A DNA stretch of 64,000 nt, taken from Panopea generosa (taxonomy: Eukaryota > Mollusca > Bivalvia > Adapedonta > Hiatellidae). The stretch covers positions 63,069,656 through 63,133,655 of the forward strand of contig CM055905.1 of the NCBI GenBank assembly GCA_029582155.1. Direction: 5' to 3'. The translations under genes were made by a program, and so were the position numbers. Under the pieces are notes generated by a model. That model did not search any database, was not told where the DNA came from, and was given only the letters and a program-made list of their open reading frames with translations. Positions 60,458 to 64,000 of this stretch are shown here, in pieces. How positions within the stretch are numbered: position 1 is the first letter of the stretch; each line of letters begins with the position of its first letter.

Positions 60458-62641
60458 GTAAGTTCTTCTATTTACATTTGTATTTTGACTTTCTGCCATG
60501 AAAATGCTGATTTAAATCGTTGTAAATAGCATCAGTAATAACAGCTCCTGAAAGCAACAGCTTGGTAAGTCAATATTTTGAAGTATGTCACGAATAGAGC
60601 ACGGCAAACGATTTGACAGGTGGTTGCAAACTTTTCCCCGCCGATTGGTTTCTATTTCCATATTTATTACATAATTCAAAGACATTTGTGGTTGGAATTT
60701 GAATGCTTTATGTAACGACGAAAATAGAATCACAAAAAAATATTACAATTGACTGTTATACAGTTGTTTAAGGCATTTATCTCTAGGGGAAAGAAATCGA
60801 AAACAAACTCGCACATTTTGCTCAACGAAAGCAACTTATCGTAACCCAATGTTTACGAAAATAAAATATTGAGATTGTAAACATGCTCAGAAACTTCAGC
60901 CAACACTTGACTACACTTTTATTTTTAAGAGGTGACTTTTTAACTAACAATTAATGTATGCAATTATCATCATTTCAATAATTTGTTCATGTTACGATCA
61001 CGAGATCAAGTTTCAACATGCTTATATATATATATATATATATATATGGACATAGGTTATGACATATTATTGAACATGAATTTACAGATAGGCATTTAGA
61101 ACATAGATATATCAAAAGTGCTTGTTTATGAATGAATGTGTTAAAACAAGTTGACAAATTTACTTTATATGACGGACTGGATGATAATTAATAATTGTTG
61201 CCAAGTATAATTATCATGATTATAATAAATTACATGAAGTTGCGGTGGGGTAGCATGCTCTAAGATCCAGAATGACTCCTGATAGGGTATCGTCTAGTTT
61301 TTTTAAAAAAAAATTGAAAGCATGCAAATCCTTTGATGGGGATAAAAGAAGCTGGTCCCATGTACAGGGAGTGTGATACCCAGTGCACATAAAAGAGCAA
61401 CTGAACTTCTGTGTTACTCAGTGATTGCGCCTTCTTTGCCAATGCCATTGCGACTTACGCAGTCTGGCGTACACTCAAATGCCCTTTAACCTGTGCACTT
61501 TGTGCCTATACACAATCCTCGAATGCAGTTACAGTAGATAGACAGAATTATGTAATATATCACCTGATAATGAGTGTGAGATTCTTATAGTTTTATCAAG
61601 GAATTATATAGAGAAGGAAAGGCAACTGACAAAGTTTTTGTGAACGCTCGCATATTCACGCAAAATCTCGCAATATCACGTTTTTAATTATCAATAATGA
61701 ATTTATCTTCACTTTAATTCATCTCAGGAACACAAATCAAAATTCTTAAACTGCAGAATGAAATTGCCGTCAAAAAAATAGCACTCCCAGAAATTTGTGT
61801 TTAAATTTGTCATAGTACTTGTGATTACAATATGTGTATACTGCAGCTATAATAACGATTAATTTTCCTACAAACCTTAATATCTTTAATGGAATAGCAT
61901 TTTGCGTGAGTGAAACATGTTTAAACACCTAAGATTGCATACAACTTACAGTTTATGTACAAGAAATCAGTTGCCTGTGAAGTATGATTGGTCAATTTGC
62001 AAATTATGAATCCTCGTGTGCTGTTTCATCAACATTTAGTCAGGAGATGCAAGTTTCCTATCCTTCTATACAAATCCTTGGTTTTATATATTACATATAT
62101 TATACATTTATTTGTAATTTAAGTAATCCATTTGTTCAAGATGCTATAAACTTGAAAGCATAGATCTTTCAGTCATTTTATGTTGTTGTCATACAAATAT
62201 ATCAAAATAACGTTGCTTTCAATGACGATTTCACAAAATTCATTAAGAATATGAAGAAATCTACATTTTAATGTATGTATACTATACATGTACATTAAAT
62301 TGATATTTATTCATTGTGTTTGTTTAAACATATTTTAATACTTTCCCTGACCCTGCTCACATAGAAAAAAAGTCTATCCTTATGATCTTAAAAAAATGTA
62401 GAATTGTCAAATTTTCATTCATTTTACTGACAAATAGAGGATTACTCCCATTCGATCAATAAAGTACCAAGTGAATATACCTTTTTACATCAATGGAGCG
62501 ATATTTCGTTTTGAAGCAGGAATGTCAAATTCAACTACTGCTGCTCATAAGTTTACTCATAAGTTTTTTTTATATAGAAAACTTGGATAAGTAATTATTA
62601 GCTCTGACATTACAGATCTGTTGATATTGTTGTTGTTTCAG
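60458..62641 (+). other. Intron 1 of the death-fold gene, unit C
   Basis: AT-rich. A TA microsatellite at about 61,023-61,048 is longer than in units A and B, and the family-4 SINE-like repeat is at about 61,237-61,520. No exon is seen. Confidence 0.5.
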
Positions 62642-62742
62642 TATAAGATCATGCTGGCAAGAGCAGACGATGCTTAGAGGTCGTAAAGTCACCGACCCCG
62701 TGGTTCAGGGAACCACTGCAGCTGGATATGACAACACACCAG
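62642..62742 (+). CDS. Second exon of the death-fold gene, unit C (gene continues off window)
   Basis: 101 nt, same length and frame as unit B, with the 5 bases missing in unit A present. From the internal ATG it reads MLRGRKVTDPVVQGTTAAGY, then DNTP. Donor is CAG/GTAG. Exons 3 to 5 would lie beyond the right edge. Confidence 0.5.
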
Positions 62743-62768
62743 GTAGTTTTTTTGTTTAATTTATAGCT

Positions 62769-63062
62769 GTGCCCGATTAGCTCAGTCGTTAGCATGTCTG
62801 ACTATCAATCAAGAGGTCATGAGTTCGAATCCCCGCCTGTCGACAATCTCTGTGATTGTTGATATACAACATTGCTTCTCATTATCGTTCGTATCTCACC
62901 GCTGATTCAAGTGGGAAAGTTATGAGTTACTTACAGAGATGGGGTGTGCTCGAGTACTGGTTAGCCTGCAAGAATACCAGGAAACAGTGGTTTGGTTAAC
63001 TATCATCTGTTAGCCCTCGATGGCATAAATATGATGCTAAATATTCAGTCAATCAATCAATA
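62769..63062 (+). mobile_element. tRNA-derived SINE, family 1, unit C copy 3
   Basis: Ortholog of 9,030 and 37,307. Head GCCCGATTAGCTCAGTCGTT and box B GAGTTCGAATCC are both consensus; tail CAGTCAATCAATCAAT. Confidence 0.88.
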
Positions 63063-63283
63063 GTTGTTTAGTTTATACTAATATTTTTAAAAGAAATTTT
63101 ATTGAGTATTTAGCATCATTTTAATGCCATTGAAGGCTAACAGAATGCTGCTCAGTTAAACCCCGACCCCCAAAATATAATAGATTTACCACCTTACATT
63201 TGCACCCCGACCCCCAGGTTCTAATGACAGCCCTACATGTGTCACAGTGTGCACGTACCTTACTAAGAGAGGAATTTATGTAA

Positions 63284-63360
63284 GTGGTTCGGTTAGCTCA
63301 GACGGTAGAGCATTCGTCTTGTAAGCGAAGGGTCCCAGGTTCCAGTCTCAGATCGGCTGC
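63284..63360 (+). tRNA. tRNA-Thr(UGT)-like sequence, unit C
   Basis: GGTTCGGTTAGCTCAGACGG, anticodon arm with CTTGTAA loop (TGT), then GGTTCCAGTC. Box B and acceptor stem are imperfect, as in unit B. The open frame 63,284-63,493 starting in it is not a gene. Confidence 0.35.
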
Positions 63361-64000
63361 ATATTTTTCTCGTCCTGTAACACATGGGTGCAAATGTAAG
63401 GTGGTAAATCTATTAGATTTTGTAAACACAATTATCAGAACAATTGGAAGCAGAAATTGTGACCTGAATCAGACAAACTTTATACCCATCTAGTACATTA
63501 ACAATACAGACATGCAATGATAATTGATTGTTACAGGGAATATATATAATAAATCAATAAACAATATAATAGGCATGCCCAGATCAAACACCATAAATAA
63601 ACATATAAACTTAAAACTTTTATCGACCAACATTAAAAAATAAGCGTAAAATCATTTTACGACATAATGAGAAAAGAACACGGATAGGAAATGAACATGA
63701 CCCCTTTTAACCTATGACCCAATAGTGTTTTCAAATACAAATAGACTAAGGCCAAAAAAATATGCGTTCAAATTTAGTTCAATTGAAAAAAATAGTTTTG
63801 TTTTGAGTCAATATTTAAATCCCTGAGTCAAAATGTTTTAATCGATTTTTTGTTGTTGATTTTTTTTTCTAAACTTTTGAACCATAGAAATAAAAAGGAA
63901 AAACGAAATTCCCAACTTGTCACAGGAAACAAAAAAAGTTGACTGTATTATTATTATCTGGATGGTTATAGCACAGCGGTAGTCATGGGGTAGAGCATCT
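63361..64000. other. AT-rich intronic DNA to window end, unit C
   Basis: Matches 9,910-10,490 and 37,890-38,477. The last ~40 bases are the start of the family-3 SINE (GGTTATAGCACAGCGGTAGT), cut by the edge. Confidence 0.5.

Overview
The window is AT-rich, intron-containing animal DNA. It holds several families of tRNA-derived SINEs, some ending in AATC tails, small inverted-repeat transposons, long minisatellites, and expanded B-box/NHL (TRIM-like) genes. That mix suggests a mollusc, most likely a bivalve. The assignment rests on genome style and gene family, not on a species marker. All recognisable genes are on the + strand.

The dominant structure is a tandem segmental duplication with a period of about 25-28 kb. 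Unit A starts upstream of the window and runs to about 25,470. Unit B runs from about 25,478 to 50,645. Unit C runs from 50,646 past the right edge. Each complete unit has, in order: (i) a two-exon TRIM-like gene (exon 1 = two B-box zinc fingers without a RING; intron 1 = minisatellite; exon 2 = coiled coil plus six-bladed NHL-type propeller); (ii) a 29-bp minisatellite carrying the palindrome TGTCATGACA; (iii) SINE-rich DNA; (iv) a second, small gene with a TATA-less promoter, at least four exons in matching phase and a C-terminal death-fold-like domain; (v) SINEs, MITEs and unrecognised DNA up to the next TRIM-like promoter. B-box adaptors and death-fold proteins both act in animal innate signalling, so the pairing suggests an immune-type cluster. 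That function is inferred.

The copies are in different states. TRIM-like copy B is intact (574 aa by joining two exons). Copy A shows only its second exon. Copy C has both exons open, but its exon 1 splice donor has changed from GT to GA. The death-fold gene is open in unit B from an ATG in its second exon. In unit A it has a 5-nt frame difference and an in-frame stop. In unit C only its first two exons are inside the window.

Differences among the three propellers fall mainly in the loops of one face, repeated blade after blade, while the opposite face is nearly invariant. Unit A also carries a 3.7-kb foldback transposon (20,020-23,740) with an exact 8-bp target duplication and arrays of the palindrome CGGTGCACCG. 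Unit B carries a LINE remnant and two private MITE insertions. Unit C carries a SINE inserted into the 29-bp array and a private 100-bp tandem array.
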